64,000 nt of DNA from Boswellia sacra (lineage: Eukaryota > Streptophyta > Magnoliopsida > Sapindales > Burseraceae): the NCBI GenBank assembly GCA_013180625.2, contig SNVD02009732.1, positions 248,001 to 312,000 on the forward strand, in the 5' to 3' direction. Within the stretch, counting starts at the first letter, position 1; every line of letters starts with the position of its first letter. Below, piece by piece: positions 47,023 through 58,897 of this stretch. The translations under genes were made by a program, and so were the position numbers. The notes beneath the pieces were generated by a model, which worked only from the letters and a program-made list of their open reading frames with translations, was not told the origin of the DNA and did no database searches.

Positions 47023-47140
47023 GTTGTTCCTTTTAGCTATGGAAAAAAATACTTTTAGAGAAAAGAGAGAAGAAATCTAGCTGAGTTAGAACACTGAAAT
47101 ACTCTGTTTGTTGGATAGAAAGGCTTTGGAAGTGCTTTGG

Positions 47141-47147
47141 TTATATA
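47141..47147 (-). promoter_or_regulatory. TATA box of SAUR-F
   Basis: TATATAA on the minus strand, about 120 bp upstream of the ATG. Confidence 0.65.
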
Positions 47148-47149
47148 GT

Positions 47150-47869
47150 CAGATGTCTAGAGACAGTCCCTTCCATCTTGCTAAACTTTTGCAGGAGCTT
47201 ATTTGAAGCAAAACCATGTGATGCCATTGAGAAATGACTGTTAGGTGGTTGGCATGTTGGCTTATGTTTACAAATCAACACATCAAGGTGGACAATTGGA
47301 GGACAATTTTGATTTCTCTGTTGAGCCTGAGTTGATCTAAGCCTAGTGACAGCTCAAAATCCCTAGAAGCAGTCTCAGCTACTGGTGTTGAGTATTGATT
47401 GTGTGCAAGATTTAGAAAATGAAGGATTCAAGGAATTAATCACTTTGGATCTATACTTATGTGAGCAAAGCAACCAAGCTGCTGTTGAACTGCCCGACAA
47501 ATTTTTGTGGATCAATCTATCCTACTCGAATGAGGTTCTTATGTAGAGAAACTTTTCAAGTACTTTTAAGTACTCTTGATGACTGTTGTTATCTCCACTG
47601 CAACAAAGGTACTATATGGCATGGCTTGTGAAAGACCAATATCTAATCTAAATATTGTGCTAATTACGAGTCTGAATTTAGTATTGCTGACCAGTAATAA
47701 AGCGAAAGCTGCTAGGTGAAATGCATACTCATTTCAGCTATGCATGTCATTTCATTCTAATTGGTTTACTACTTTACAAAAAAGACATGTTAGCATTCTA
47801 AAAAGATATGGATTCACATAAAGATACAATGTAGTTGTTTTGAGAATTTACAAAAACAAGACTGATTTT
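47150..47869. other. Spacer between SAUR-F and the SAUR pseudogene
   Basis: About 700 bp. No gene, repeat or RNA is recognised. Confidence 0.6.
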
Positions 47870-48303
47870 TCAACAGATGCAAACAAGTGACATTTGTTCT
47901 GATCCTATATGCCTCTGAAGAGAAGTAGCAGATGGTTTGCAATGTCTTGTAACAATTGAATTGAGAAAAGCTTTTTCTGAGCCTTTAGCTACTCCATGTA
48001 ATTTGTTTAAAGGGACCCTGTAATCCATGACGACTGCCTTACATGGCAATACTATAGGACCATCACTTGATAGTCCAAACTCCTCTTTAGTCATCTTCAA
48101 GAGCTCAAGGAAAATATTGTTTTGGAGATACATTAAAGGAAGCACAAATCATTTCTGAACAGTTGTGTAAACAACAAAATGGCCTTTTTCAGCTGCTGGT
48201 GTTTTATTAGAACTACCCACATCCTCTATAATCTTTTTCTACCCATGTCAGCCATCTTCTGTCCTGCCTGACCAGTTTCATGGGCTTCTTGGGGACTGAC
48301 CAT
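47870..48303 (-). pseudogene. SAUR pseudogene (older subtype)
   Basis: The ATG at 48303 opens MVSPQEAHETGQAGQKMADM, a scrambled version of the basic SAUR start, and stops at 48226 after GRKRL. In another frame the sequence continues TPAAEKGHFVVYTTVQK, meets a TGA where the family has Arg, and goes on FVLPLMYLQNN, LLKMTKEEFGL and IVLPCKAVVMDY to the end near 47870. At least one indel plus two stops make it non-functional as a full SAUR. The internal ATG at 48145 could give 91 residues lacking the N-terminus; I regard that as unlikely to be used. Confidence 0.85.
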
Positions 48304-48607
48304 TTTGCCTTGCTCTGTAAAAGAGATGTCAATGACTTCAAGTAGGAAGAGTAAAAGATATTTGGATATCTTGCTGCACAGAGGTTCTGTTCTGCTGATT
48401 AGAAACATAGGATTGGATTACTTCTGTAGGCAAGAGGAATGAGAAATCTAGAATTGAAACCTATTAGCAATTTACCTTTCTTTAAGTCGTGATTTTCTAT
48501 GCAAAAGCATTAGATATGTAGGAATAAATGTTATGTTGGCGATATCTGAATATGTTTGGCAATGAAAATGTCATAGAAAAGCACATCCATCATTTCTGTC
48601 CTCTGGC
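48304..48607. other. Spacer before the hAT element
   Basis: No gene is recognised. It ends in the hAT target sequence CCTCTGGC (48600-48607). Confidence 0.6.
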
Positions 48608-50235
48608 TAGGGATGGCAAAACAATCCGGCCGGGGTCGGGGCCCCGGAAAATCCGGCCATCCAAGGCCGAGGAATTGCCAGAAAAACCGAGGTAATTGGC
48701 AGGGGCCGGGGTGCAATTTTTTTACCCGGCCGGGGCCGGGGACCCGGAATTGAATCCGGGTACGTAAATAAATTATAAAATAATATCAATTTAATCCATC
48801 AAATTTACATTCTTAAATATAACCCCTAAGCCCATAAATTATTTTACTAAAACAATTTATAAAAGCCCAACAAGACAATACAATCCACACTAAGGCCCAG
48901 TTCAGCTTCAGCCCACCTAAATTAAAAATTTATATACCTCATTTGTCAATTGTCAATTTTATATTTGTAAATCCCTAATTTTTAGGCTTCTAGCACTATT
49001 GCATTTACGAATTGCAAGCAGCTCCGTAGCCCATTCTTGCATCAGTGAGTGGATCATTGAGTCATTGACAGATCGACTCGTCAAATTCAGTGCTTGCTCG
49101 GCAGCTCATTACTCATTAACTCTATCTGTAAGTTTTGTACTTTTGTTACTCATTTAATTCGTTGAAGAAGGCAGCCGTGAGTCTTGACTTCAATGTCTCT
49201 AAGATTTCACGAATACTTTTGTGTAATTAGTACTAATGTAGTCTTGACTTCTTGTCATGTTTGGTCATAAGTTATTTTGAGTCTTTGACCCATACGATGC
49301 TAACCCAAAAAAAAAACTCAAAGAAGTAGTTGAAAAGAGAACTATAATAGGGAAAAGTGGAGGAAAAAGTAAAGAAGTTAAATAATTATTTTATTAAAAA
49401 GTGAGACTGTGAGAGTGGGCTAAGCTTTGTAGCAATTATTTTATTAGGAATAATTTTAGTTGGGTACTTGAATTCGGTTTGGTTTAGATTATTTTAATCT
49501 ATGATGATCAAGTTGAACATTCATTCATTGGCTATAAGTCTAACGTTCTTGACTCTTGAGTTTGAATGTTTGCTGTAATACATTTCTAGCCACGAAACCT
49601 TGAAAAACATTAGCCATCATTAGCTAGTATTGTCAAGCAGAGCTGCATAGGTGACTTGGACGAAAAAGTTTTCAACCTTTATACACAAAGCCATTTGACT
49701 ATAAATAAAAAAATGATTGAATTGGATCATCAAACTAATAAAGCTTTTAAGAGGAAATAATAATTCATTGAAACATGCATAAATTTGTAGAACACCTAAA
49801 CAAAGCAATTTTGTATACACATGCAAATCTATATAACAAAATAGCTTTATTAGAGTACAAATTAGGCAAGTGAACTTACACATTCAGAGCAAAAGGATAT
49901 TAAAATAGGAAGCTATTAACTAAACCAGTAGATCCATTTGTGCATGCTATGTTATTATTAATTAGCACTATATGTGGATCTTAATTAGTTTGAGATTTGG
50001 CCTTTCTACATGTCACTTTTGAGTCTTTGACATGCATGATAATAATTAACTTACAAATTAAAATTTAATTTAACTTTCTAATCAAATACTTGTATATTTT
50101 CTTATTTCAATCATTTATATTAATTAAATAAAACCATTGAATTTAGACATTTGATGTTATAAGACTTGCACACTTTAATAATTTATCATGCCTTTTTTAA
50201 TTGCTAATAAGTTTTGCTCACAGGTTGATCTTCAA

Positions 50236-52310
50236 ATGTCTACTTCGGAAACACAAGAAGCACCCTCATCATTTAATGATATTTCAATGGAAGAGGATAA
50301 TAATGATATAGCAAGTAATGATGAAAATTTTGTTGAGATTAAAGTTGAAGATGGATCAAATAGAAACATAGGTGGGTGCGGAGGACGTGGACGTGGAGCT
50401 GCTGAATGTAGTTCTAGTTCTAAAGAGACAATGAAAAAACCGCCACAACATCGATCGTGGGTTTGGGAGCACTATGATAAAGAGACAAGAGAAGGAAAGC
50501 GGAAGGCTGTGTGTAAATATTGCAAGTATGCATTAGTTGGCCATCATACGGATGGAACAAAACATTTGGCAAATCATCTTAACACTTGCAAACGTCGAAA
50601 ACAAATATCAAGTGGCCAACAACAGTTGAGTTTTACCAAGAAACAAGATTCTACTGATCTTCATGAAGTTGTAAATGTTGAAACCTTCGACAAAGACAAA
50701 TGTAAGGAGAAGGTTGCAAAGCTAGTTGTAATGCACGAACTTCCTTTATCATTTGTTGAGTATGAGGCATTTCAGGAGCTTATGTTTTATGCCCAACCAT
50801 TATTTCCTCCCATGAGTAGAAATACTTTGAAGAATACAATCTTAAAGTTGTATGAGACTGAAAAAGAAAAGACAGTGAGGTTTCTTGAATCTTGTTCAAG
50901 TAAAATTGCAATTATTAGTGATATGTGGACGGCCACAAACCAAAAGAAAGGATATATGGTTGTAACAGCGCATTTTAAATACCTTTATATTGGTTTTTGT
51001 TCTTTTTAATGTTTTAGTTTCATTTATGTTCCATGTCCACACACTGCTGGCTTACTTTCTAAAGAATTGATTCGTTGCCTGGCTGAGTGAAAAGTAGATA
51101 GGAAATTGTCTTGCATTACTCTTGACAATTATTCAACAAATGATGCCATGATTCCTTCTTTGAAGAAAGCATTTAAATCTGATAAAATGATGTTGAAAGG
51201 AAAGTTGTTTCATATGCAATGCACAACACATATTTTGAATTTGATTATGAGAGAAGGGTTGATTGTTCTTGGAGATTGATTAGAAGCAATTAGGAATAGT
51301 GTTGCCTTCTGGATTTCCACACCCAAAAGGATTGAGAAATTTGAGAGTGTTGTAGAGGAGTTGAATGTGTCATGTAAGAAAAAGTTGACCCTCGATTGTA
51401 AAACACGATGGAATTCGACATATTTGATGCTTACAATCGCATTAGAGTATAGAGATGTGTTTGATAGTTTAGCTCTTCGTGATGAGCAATATGATTGTAG
51501 TCCTTTAGATGCACAGTGGGACTTGGCTGCATTGATGTGTAAGCATTTGGAAGTATTTTATACTGTGACAAGGGCATTCTTAGGACGTAAATACCCTACA
51601 TCTAACATTTCTTCCCTCAAATTTGTGATTTGAGGTTGGAATTAACAAGATGGGAGGAATCTCCACATCAGAAGGTAAGAGACATGGCAGAGAAGATGAT
51701 GGAAAATTTTGAGAAATATTAGGATGTCCTTCATGGTGTATTAGCAGTAGCTGCTGTTTCATATCCAAGGAATAAGCTAGAATTGATTACATTCTTCTTT
51801 CTAGTTATTTATGGGAATGAGGCTGATGCATACATTGAAAATGTTCATAATACTCTTGACCAATTGGTTGAAGAGTATAGGTTAAATGTGACAACATCTG
51901 GATTAGGTGAGCAAGGTGAATCACAATCGATGGTTGATGAGTCTAGGACTATTGGAGAGAAGACAATGTAGCGTGCTTTTGCATCACGAGATCGTTTTCA
52001 AGCATATAAAATCATAAAAGTGCCAACAAGAATAAGTCAGATTTGGATTTGTATTTGGAAAATGATCCTTTACCTGAACTGATGATGATTTTGATGTTTT
52101 GAGTTGGTGGAAGACAAACAGTGCTAAGTTTCCTATCTTATCTGCACTTGCAAAAGATATTTTGGCCATTCCAGTTTTTACAGTGCCATCTAAGTCTGCT
52201 TAGTACGGGAGGTCGACATTTGAGTCCTCATCGAAGCAGATTACATCCAGATACATTAGAGGCATTAATGTGTACTCAAAATTGGTTATAGGTTGCATCA
52301 CGTGATATAA
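50236..52310 (+). pseudogene. hAT transposase, BED zinc finger and dimerisation domain, broken
   Basis: The ATG at 50236 (MSTSETQEAPSS) follows a plausible intron acceptor CACAG. An acidic start is followed by a BED finger (SWVWEHYDKETREGKRKAVC..C, then H..H spacing, near 50450-50590), then the RNase H-like catalytic region (AIISDMWTATNQKKGYMVVTAHF; later FIYVPCPHTA, ITLDNYSTNDA, CTTHILNLI), CKTRWNSTY near 51390, and a hAT C-terminal dimerisation block near 52090-52270 (SWWKTNSAKFP, LSALAKDILAIP). Breaks include a deletion or frame loss near 51000, in-frame stops near 51088, 51278 and 51631, and further frame changes after 51640. It resembles the plant RICESLEEPER/DAYSLEEPER-type proteins. 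Confidence 0.88.
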
Positions 52311-53478
52311 TATTTATTTATTCATTTTACTCGATATTTAAATTTTATTTGCTTCTATTTTTTGAAAGTAACTTTGTTTTCAATATGCTTATTTGTAAGG
52401 TTTTGTTCCTGAGACTCAACTAGTTACTACAGAAGAGGTTGTGTATGTGGATGATTCAAGGCAACACCATCATTGACGTCAACATCAGCTTGTGATTAAT
52501 TTTCTTTGGCTACTTGTATTTGTTTTCATGGTAAAGGGGTTATGCTTTAGAGATTATGTACCGAATGATGGATTTAGCTTGGTATTGTTATTTGCTTTAT
52601 AGGTCTACTTCATGTTTAATTAGCGTTTTAAATATTTCTACACTTCTTGTGTACCAACCGTGTTAGCTACTTAGCCTTATTTTGATGGAGTGTTTTTAAC
52701 TTTATTTTTATGTGTTAGCTTTCGAATTTTGATGCAGTGTTTTTAATTTTAGAAAGGAGAAGTCTTGTGTCATATGTATGTATTATGCATGGATTTAGGA
52801 TGCATGTATGTAAATATGTTTTTGTGTTTTTGTGTGCGTGAAAGTGGTCCAAATTTGATGCTAGTGTTCTTGTGCTTCTAAAATGACTGGTTGGTGTAGA
52901 TGAGTTGCTTGCACTTAGATTGGGAAAGTTAACTCTAGGCCTTGTGGCAAAGGTAAATCTTTTTCTGTGGTATAATTCATGTCATCTTTAATATTGTCTT
53001 TTCTATGATATTATTATATTTTCGACTTGCCCATTATGATCAAATTTTCCCCTAATTTTTTAAGTAACTTTAGTGTAATTAGTAAAGCTAATGGATATCT
53101 ATAATATTTGTAAAAAAACCAAAGTATAAAAAAAAATAAAAAAGACTTTTTATTATATAAATACCTAACATAAACTAAATGAGGCAGCAATCTACTTTGT
53201 ATGTGCAATTAGCCATATGACAGTCCAAAATCATCTTTGTAAAATAAATTAAATTCAGTTGCATAACTTGCATTTGGAAAGACTTGAACCTGATCTGCCA
53301 TGGACAATATAAGGCACAACACCACTGGGCCGTAGCCACTTTGTGATGGTTATATGAACAATATCCAAATATATTACCTCTTTAAAATGCAATACAAGGA
53401 TTTGAACCCAGTACCTCTGAAGTAACATGCATGATAAGACGCCGCTAGGCTGCAGCCGCCTACGCACAAAAATTGCTC

Positions 53479-53481
<3 letters not shown>

Positions 53482-53572
<91 letters not shown>
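53482..53572. repeat. (TA)n microsatellite, about 90 bp
   Basis: Nearly uninterrupted TA dinucleotides inside the right part of the hAT element. Confidence 0.95.
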
Positions 53573-53885
53573 ACTGAGAGAAACAAATCAGAAAAAAAAT
53601 TACACAACACGAGTTTTAATCCTGGGTTATTTGAACACTCGGCTCCGCCTGGGTATCCCGGCCCTGGATCTGGAAAAAAAATTTCGGAGAATTTCCCGGA
53701 ACCGGGGTTTAGAATTGATTGCCAGGGCCAGGGTCGGGGACGACCGGCCTCGGATTTTACCATCCCTACCTCTGGCTCAAGGACACGGCAGCTGCCATCA
53801 CTTTATTTAATGGTCTTAAATCTCTTCAATTATCGATATAATCTAAAAGAAACTCACAAGAAGTGGATCTACCTTTGATGAAGAT

Positions 53886-56144
53886 TTTTTTTGGAAAAAG
53901 TTCATATTCACATAAAAGAAAAAGTGAATGTACAAGATACGAGGGGTATACCCCAAGAAGAGTACCTAATACTCACAATTCCAAACAGGAAATACTAATG
54001 CCCAAGGGCCCAAAACAAAACAACCTAAACAAGAGAGCCAAAGGCCCAATCAAATAGAAAAAAAAGGCGCACAGGCCTAAACCAACCACAACTAAACCAA
54101 TAACAAAACAAAGTCCAAGAACAAAGTTAATTATGCAAACCCCATATGGCACGAAGCTGAGGAGTGATCGCATACTTGGCCTTTAAGGCTAGAAGTCGGA
54201 AACGAACCAAGTCAAAAATCTCATCAGTCACCTGATGACAGGTCCGACGTCGCTATTGATACATACGATCATTCCTTTCATACCAAAGAGAATAAACCGT
54301 TGCAGAGAAGACCAAACGTGCAAGGATATATCCAAAATTCTTCCTGCCTTGGAGATGCAGAGAAGCCCATTGGAGCAAGGACGTCCAACAAAAGGATGGC
54401 CAAACAACGAGAATCTTAGCTGAAATCTCCCCCCAAATAGAAGATGAGAAAGGACAGCTAAAGAAAAGATGGTCATGGGTCTCATTTGCAGAAACACAGA
54501 GAACACAGCTTGAAGATTGTAAGATACCATGACGTTATAGTCGATCCATAGTACGAAGCCGATCCAAAGAGGCAAGCCAAAGAATAAAAGAGTGTCTTGG
54601 GACATGGCCAGGGAACCAGAGAAGATGATGAAGAGTGTTCACCGGTCGCCTACTCCGTAACAATTTCCATGCGGAGCCGATAGAGAAAATACCTAAGGTA
54701 TGGCCCTTCCAAACAACATTATCAAGAGCCCCCATCGTAGGTCAGATGCTGACTGAGTCCCAAATCAACCTAAGGGCCTGACCTCCATCAGGAAAAGTCC
54801 AGTCCCCATTCTGAATAATGTCTGAGACCCTAGCATCTGAAGGAAGACCTGTGGATGTAAGAGTCCTGAAGGGTAACAAGTCACACAGACGCCCCTGTGG
54901 CAACCAGTAATCCTGCCAAAGAGAGGTATTATGGCCATCTCCAATACAAGAGACAAATTTACCTCTACACCAAGCCCGACTGTGCAAAATCTTCCTCCAA
55001 GACCAAGAGGCTCCAGAAGTTATCCGAATCTGCCAAAATGAGCGGCCCCGAAGGAGCACCTTATGAACCCAAGAAGACCAAATGGAGGATTGGTTAGAAA
55101 GAAGTCTCCAAACATGTTTCAGAATAGCTGCACGATTCCACTCCTTGACTCGCTTTATTCCTAATCCACCTTCTTTCAACGGATAACAAACCGAATCCCA
55201 AGCTACTTTGACCCCAGAATGAGACAAAGAGATCCCTTTCCAAAGGAAAGTAGCCATAATAGCCTCGATCCTCCGTACCACAGCTGCAGGTAGAGTGAAC
55301 ATGGAGACCTGGATGGAAAAGAGAACCGACTTGATCAATTGAAGTCGGTCAGCATAGCAGATGTCCATAACCTGATCCTCGACAAAATCCGTTCTATCAA
55401 TGGAGCACAATTTGAGAGGCGTAATCTGGTACTGATGAGAGGTACCCCTAGATATCTGACCGGCAGACTCCCCACTTGAAAACCCAAGATGGCCTCCAAT
55501 GCAGTTCGGTCCTCATCATTGACTCCAGAGAAGAAGACATGACTTTTGACCGAATTCGTAACTAAACCAGAGAGCTCTGTAAATTTCTGTAATGCAGCAC
55601 GGATCACACTAACAGAGCCCATATCTGCCCTACAAAAAACCATTAGATCATCTGCAAAACAAAGATGAGTGAGAGAAACCTGCTGACATCTCCAATGATA
55701 TCGAAAACCAGGCCTCTGAGTAGCCTCTCGAAGAATACCACTCAGACCCTCTATGGCTAACACAAAAAGGCATGGCAATAAAGGATCACCCTGTCGAATT
55801 CATCTGGAGGTGGAGAAGAACCCGTGAAGCTCTCCATTTAAAGCAACCGAGAAATATGCAGAGGACATATATGTCGCAATCCAGCGAACCATACACTCTG
55901 GAATACCGATCATTCTTAAACCCAAAAGGATGAAATCCCAGCTGACAGTATCAAAAGCTTTGCGAATATCCACCTTTAAAGCACGTCGAGGAGGCGAGAG
56001 CCCAAGATGATAATTATGCATCAGCTCTTGAGTCAATAGAATGGCATCAAAAATTCTTCGACCGGAGACAAAAGCAGACTGTGAACTCCCAATCACATCA
56101 GGTAAGACCGCTTTGAACCGATTCACGATCACTTTGGAGATACA
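53886..56144 (-). mobile_element. LINE (L1-type non-LTR retrotransposon), 5'-truncated
   Basis: A 2.26-kb insertion on the minus strand. A 13-bp direct repeat CTTTGATGAAGAT flanks it at 53873-53885 and 56145-56157. The left edge carries a short T-run on the plus strand, which is the poly-A tail of the element. The coding part begins in mid reverse transcriptase (CISKVIVNRFKAVLPDVIG), so endonuclease and ORF1 are missing. Truncation at the 5' end with a long target duplication is the standard outcome of target-primed reverse transcription. Confidence 0.93.
54110..56144 (-). pseudogene. LINE reverse transcriptase and zinc-binding domain, broken
   Basis: Pieces of one polyprotein read on the minus strand: RT fingers (NRFKAVLPDVIGSSQSAFVS, near 56120), VDIRKAFDTVSW (near 55970), RQGDPL.PCLFVLAIEGLS (near 55780), the catalytic FADDLMVF (near 55660), then a long connection region (55410-54742) with LKEGGLGIKR and W-rich segments. 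A zf-RVT motif CVLC..H..H..C lies near 54500. Stops or frame changes occur at about 55800, 55440, 54740 and 54535. It is non-functional. Confidence 0.9.
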
Positions 56145-56157
56145 CTTTGATGAAGAT

Positions 56158-56582
56158 GAAGAAGTGTTCAAACAAAAGTTTTAAAAGCAATTGTAACAGT
56201 TTTTGATTGCTTATTGCCAAGGTTTGATGATAAGATACTTCGTTGTATAGCTTAGAAAAATTGTTTTCTCAACGTTGTTTGACCTCTTATAAATCTTTTT
56301 CCAAAGGACATGCTTTCGACCTATTTCTGCTGAGATTTCCACATGAATTTACTTGTCTGCTTGAAAAATATTAAATGTCTTGTTTTCGGCACAACAAGAG
56401 GAACATAGCTTCCATTAATTTCTTGCTCAAATAATTCACATCATACAACTCCAAGATTCTTTTTAAATGTTTATTGAACTATCACAAGTTATTAACAGGA
56501 TTTCTTAACTAGCAAACAGTAAAAATTATACAACCTCTTTTTTGAATCTTATGAACTTAAAATCACCAGTGATTAGTATACT
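56158..56582. other. Spacer between LINE and SAUR pseudogene
   Basis: AT-rich. No gene or repeat is recognised. Confidence 0.6.
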
Positions 56583-56948
56583 CCAACAGGGTGCCATCAC
56601 GAGGGAATATGATAGCTTCTTGACCTAAAAAGACCCAACTCTTTCTTAGGTATTCTCAAGAGCTCCCTGAAGACATTTAGACTGAGATAGTCCAAGGGAA
56701 TCATGAACCTTTTTTAATCAGTTTAGTAGACAACAAAATGGCCTGTATATAGCAACTAAGGTACCCTGACGGCCATCACTTCTCGGATACGAGTTTCTAT
56801 TACACTTTTCAGAAGCCTTTCTGTTGTTTATAGCAACTAAGGTATCCTGATCGGCATCACTTCTTGGATATGAGATTCTCTTACACTTTGATGAAGCCTT
56901 CCTGTGCCATTTCATTGCCAGTTGAATGAGCCTTTTTGGGTTGATCAT
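56583..56948 (-). pseudogene. SAUR pseudogene with internal 81-bp duplication
   Basis: The ATG at 56948 opens MINPKRLIQLAMKWHRKASS, then KCKRISYPRS, a typical SAUR basic start. The segment SYPRSD..QDTLVAI is then repeated after an 81-bp period. Next come remnants of the core: GHFVVY, a stop, RFMIPLDYL, FRELLRI and KKELGL, with stops and a frame change. The C-terminus is lost. It belongs to the older SAUR subtype. Only the N-terminal 76 codons are open. Confidence 0.82.
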
Positions 56949-58063
56949 GACTGAAAATTAGAAGGAGACTTTGAACAAACTAGGACCCTTAAAGTCACAA
57001 AGCCTATGTTTGTAGCAGAATTTTGAGAATGCAGAAACCAATGGTCAATCTTGATCTATATACATGTGTGAACAAGGATAAACAGGACCATTAATGTTGT
57101 CTTCAATGTGCTGTGGTGATATAACTAGTAAAGCCATGTGATCATTGAGCCAGAAAGGACATGGTTAGTAAGATGGATATAGGTTGATCATTTAAGCATC
57201 AAACCAATAGTTGGCTATTATTCATTTGTTTTTTTCCTGCCAATGGGAAACATTAAAATGCCGGGCTTATTCATTAAACTGTTAGCCATAAAAATAAAAT
57301 CAAGAATCAAACATAATCATATGATTTATGTTCGGTTGTCATGAGAACTAAAAGTTCTACAGAAAGTCCGAGTTTTGGGATCTTGCAGATACAATCATAG
57401 AAGGAAATAAGAATGTAAAGTTCAAGAGTAGAAATTATATGGTTTAAGAATATTTTCTTTTGCAGTGACGTTAAACACAAAGCAATTAATGCTTATTTCT
57501 TTATCAGAAATTACAGATACCAAAAAATACAGATAATTGACATAATACAAACAACTTAGCATAATATGTCAGGCTGTTAACTTCCTTTCTCCACACCAGC
57601 CTCCTTGAATCCGAATATTACTATACGAATGTGTAAATTTGTTTTTTTTTAAGATCTTCACGTATTTCCAGGTTATTGATGTTAGTTAAATCATCAGATG
57701 GAACAAATTAGGTAGTTTTTGGTGGCTCGGTTCTTAGGATTCTACTTGTCTCTTCTTGCTGTTATGCCTTATCTTGATCACAATTTATCAATTAGAATTT
57801 GTCACGATTCTTCTTTCATGAACCTATAATTAAATAAGCCCATGACCTTGGTAGCTCCCAGCACGTAGATATTTCTATACTGAAGCTAAAATTCCGAAGG
57901 GACAGATTTGGTTTCGATGACCAAATTTGGATGCATGCTTGTTTGCTAGTTAAAATTACCTCGTGCTACTAGAAAATAGCACCCGTAAGAATTCGTCGGC
58001 TTGTGTAGAAATATCGAGCATTGATATTAACAATAATAATTCTGCTACTTATCCTTATTATAA
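56949..58063. other. Intergenic spacer
   Basis: About 1.1 kb, the first part being the former upstream region of the SAUR pseudogene. No gene, RNA or repeat is recognised. Confidence 0.6.
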
Positions 58064-58897
58064 CCATAGAAAAACCTCGATGAATAAATAAACGTACAAT
58101 AAATTAATGATCTCAATTAAATAATAAAATCTTTTTATCTCAACCCGGAGTAATGTTAATTAATAAATTCGTTAAATGCATAAGGTAATATTTTTTTTCA
58201 AATTCTTTAGGGCCCAACAAAAATTTAAAATAATAATTAATCAAATACATATTATAAATAATATATAAATTAATAATATTAGGGTAATTTTTTCTTCACA
58301 AATTTTAGTTTTTCAATTATGCTCTTTTTTAAAATGTGTATCTAAAGTTTTTTATTTTTTGTTTCTATTTAAACAAAACCCAGACTCATCCTTAATTTTT
58401 TTTGCAAAGCGTGCATCATATTTGTTATATGTTTTTAAGTAGTTATTTAAGGTTACAATTGCTTAAATGACCTCTTTTGGAAAACATTTGCTAAAACAAT
58501 TATCATTTGAATCATGATCATCATCAATCAGCATATCTATTACTACTTTAATAATCTCTTTGTTAGTTGAAGATTTTATTATTGCATCATTTTTCAATAG
58601 AATATACTAAAATGTGTTTAATATCAGTTGCATTTCTAAAGCAAAGAGCATAAATAGCTTCACGTAATCTATTAACTTTTGATCATATTGATTCATTATA
58701 TTTTTATTTATAACACATATATGAATCTTGATTAAAAAAATATATTACAAATAATTAAAATATAAAATCTTTTCAAATTAATAATTATTTATTTATTGAT
58801 ATATTGAAAAAATTATTCATTTATCAATGAACAAATAATCTTATAAACTAATAATTTTTCATGACCACAGAAGTATTAATTTATGAAGGTTTTAGTG
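58064..58897 (-). mobile_element. Degenerate pogo/Emigrant-like Tc1-mariner element
   Basis: The right end in reverse complement reads CACTAAAACCTTCATAAATT preceded by TA. That is close to the Emigrant/Lemi (pogo-type) terminus, which as I recall it has CAGTAAAACCTCTATAAATT. The left end shows a weaker match, AAAAACCTCGATGAATAAAT near 58070. The minus strand between them (about 58580-58300) has a decayed frame with DDDHDSNDNC, then TLNNYLKTYNKYDARF, reminiscent of the C-terminal part of pogo transposases. The interior is AT-rich with many stops. The family call rests on the termini. Confidence 0.5.

Larger units (their letters stand above)
48608..53768 (+). mobile_element. hAT (Ac-like) DNA transposon, complete ends
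   Basis: A 5.16-kb element flanked by an exact 8-bp target duplication CCTCTGGC (48600-48607 and 53769-53776). The ends are inverted: TAGGGATGGCAAAA on the left and TTTTACCATCCCTA on the right, close to the Ac/Tam3 TIR. Both subterminal regions (48630-48770 and 53640-53760) are unusually GC-rich with repeated CCGG and GGGGCCGGGG-type words, probable transposase-binding arrays. It carries a broken BED/hAT transposase on the plus strand and a long (TA)n tract. Intact ends mean it could be mobilised in trans. Confidence 0.95.

Noticed and set aside
48531..48789. Overlapping proline and glycine-rich minus-strand frames
   Set aside because: They are produced by the GC-rich subterminal repeats of the hAT element and cross its boundary.
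53374..53763. Minus-strand frame with alternating Tyr and Ile
   Set aside because: The middle is translation of the (TA)n microsatellite and the rest is the hAT subterminal repeat.
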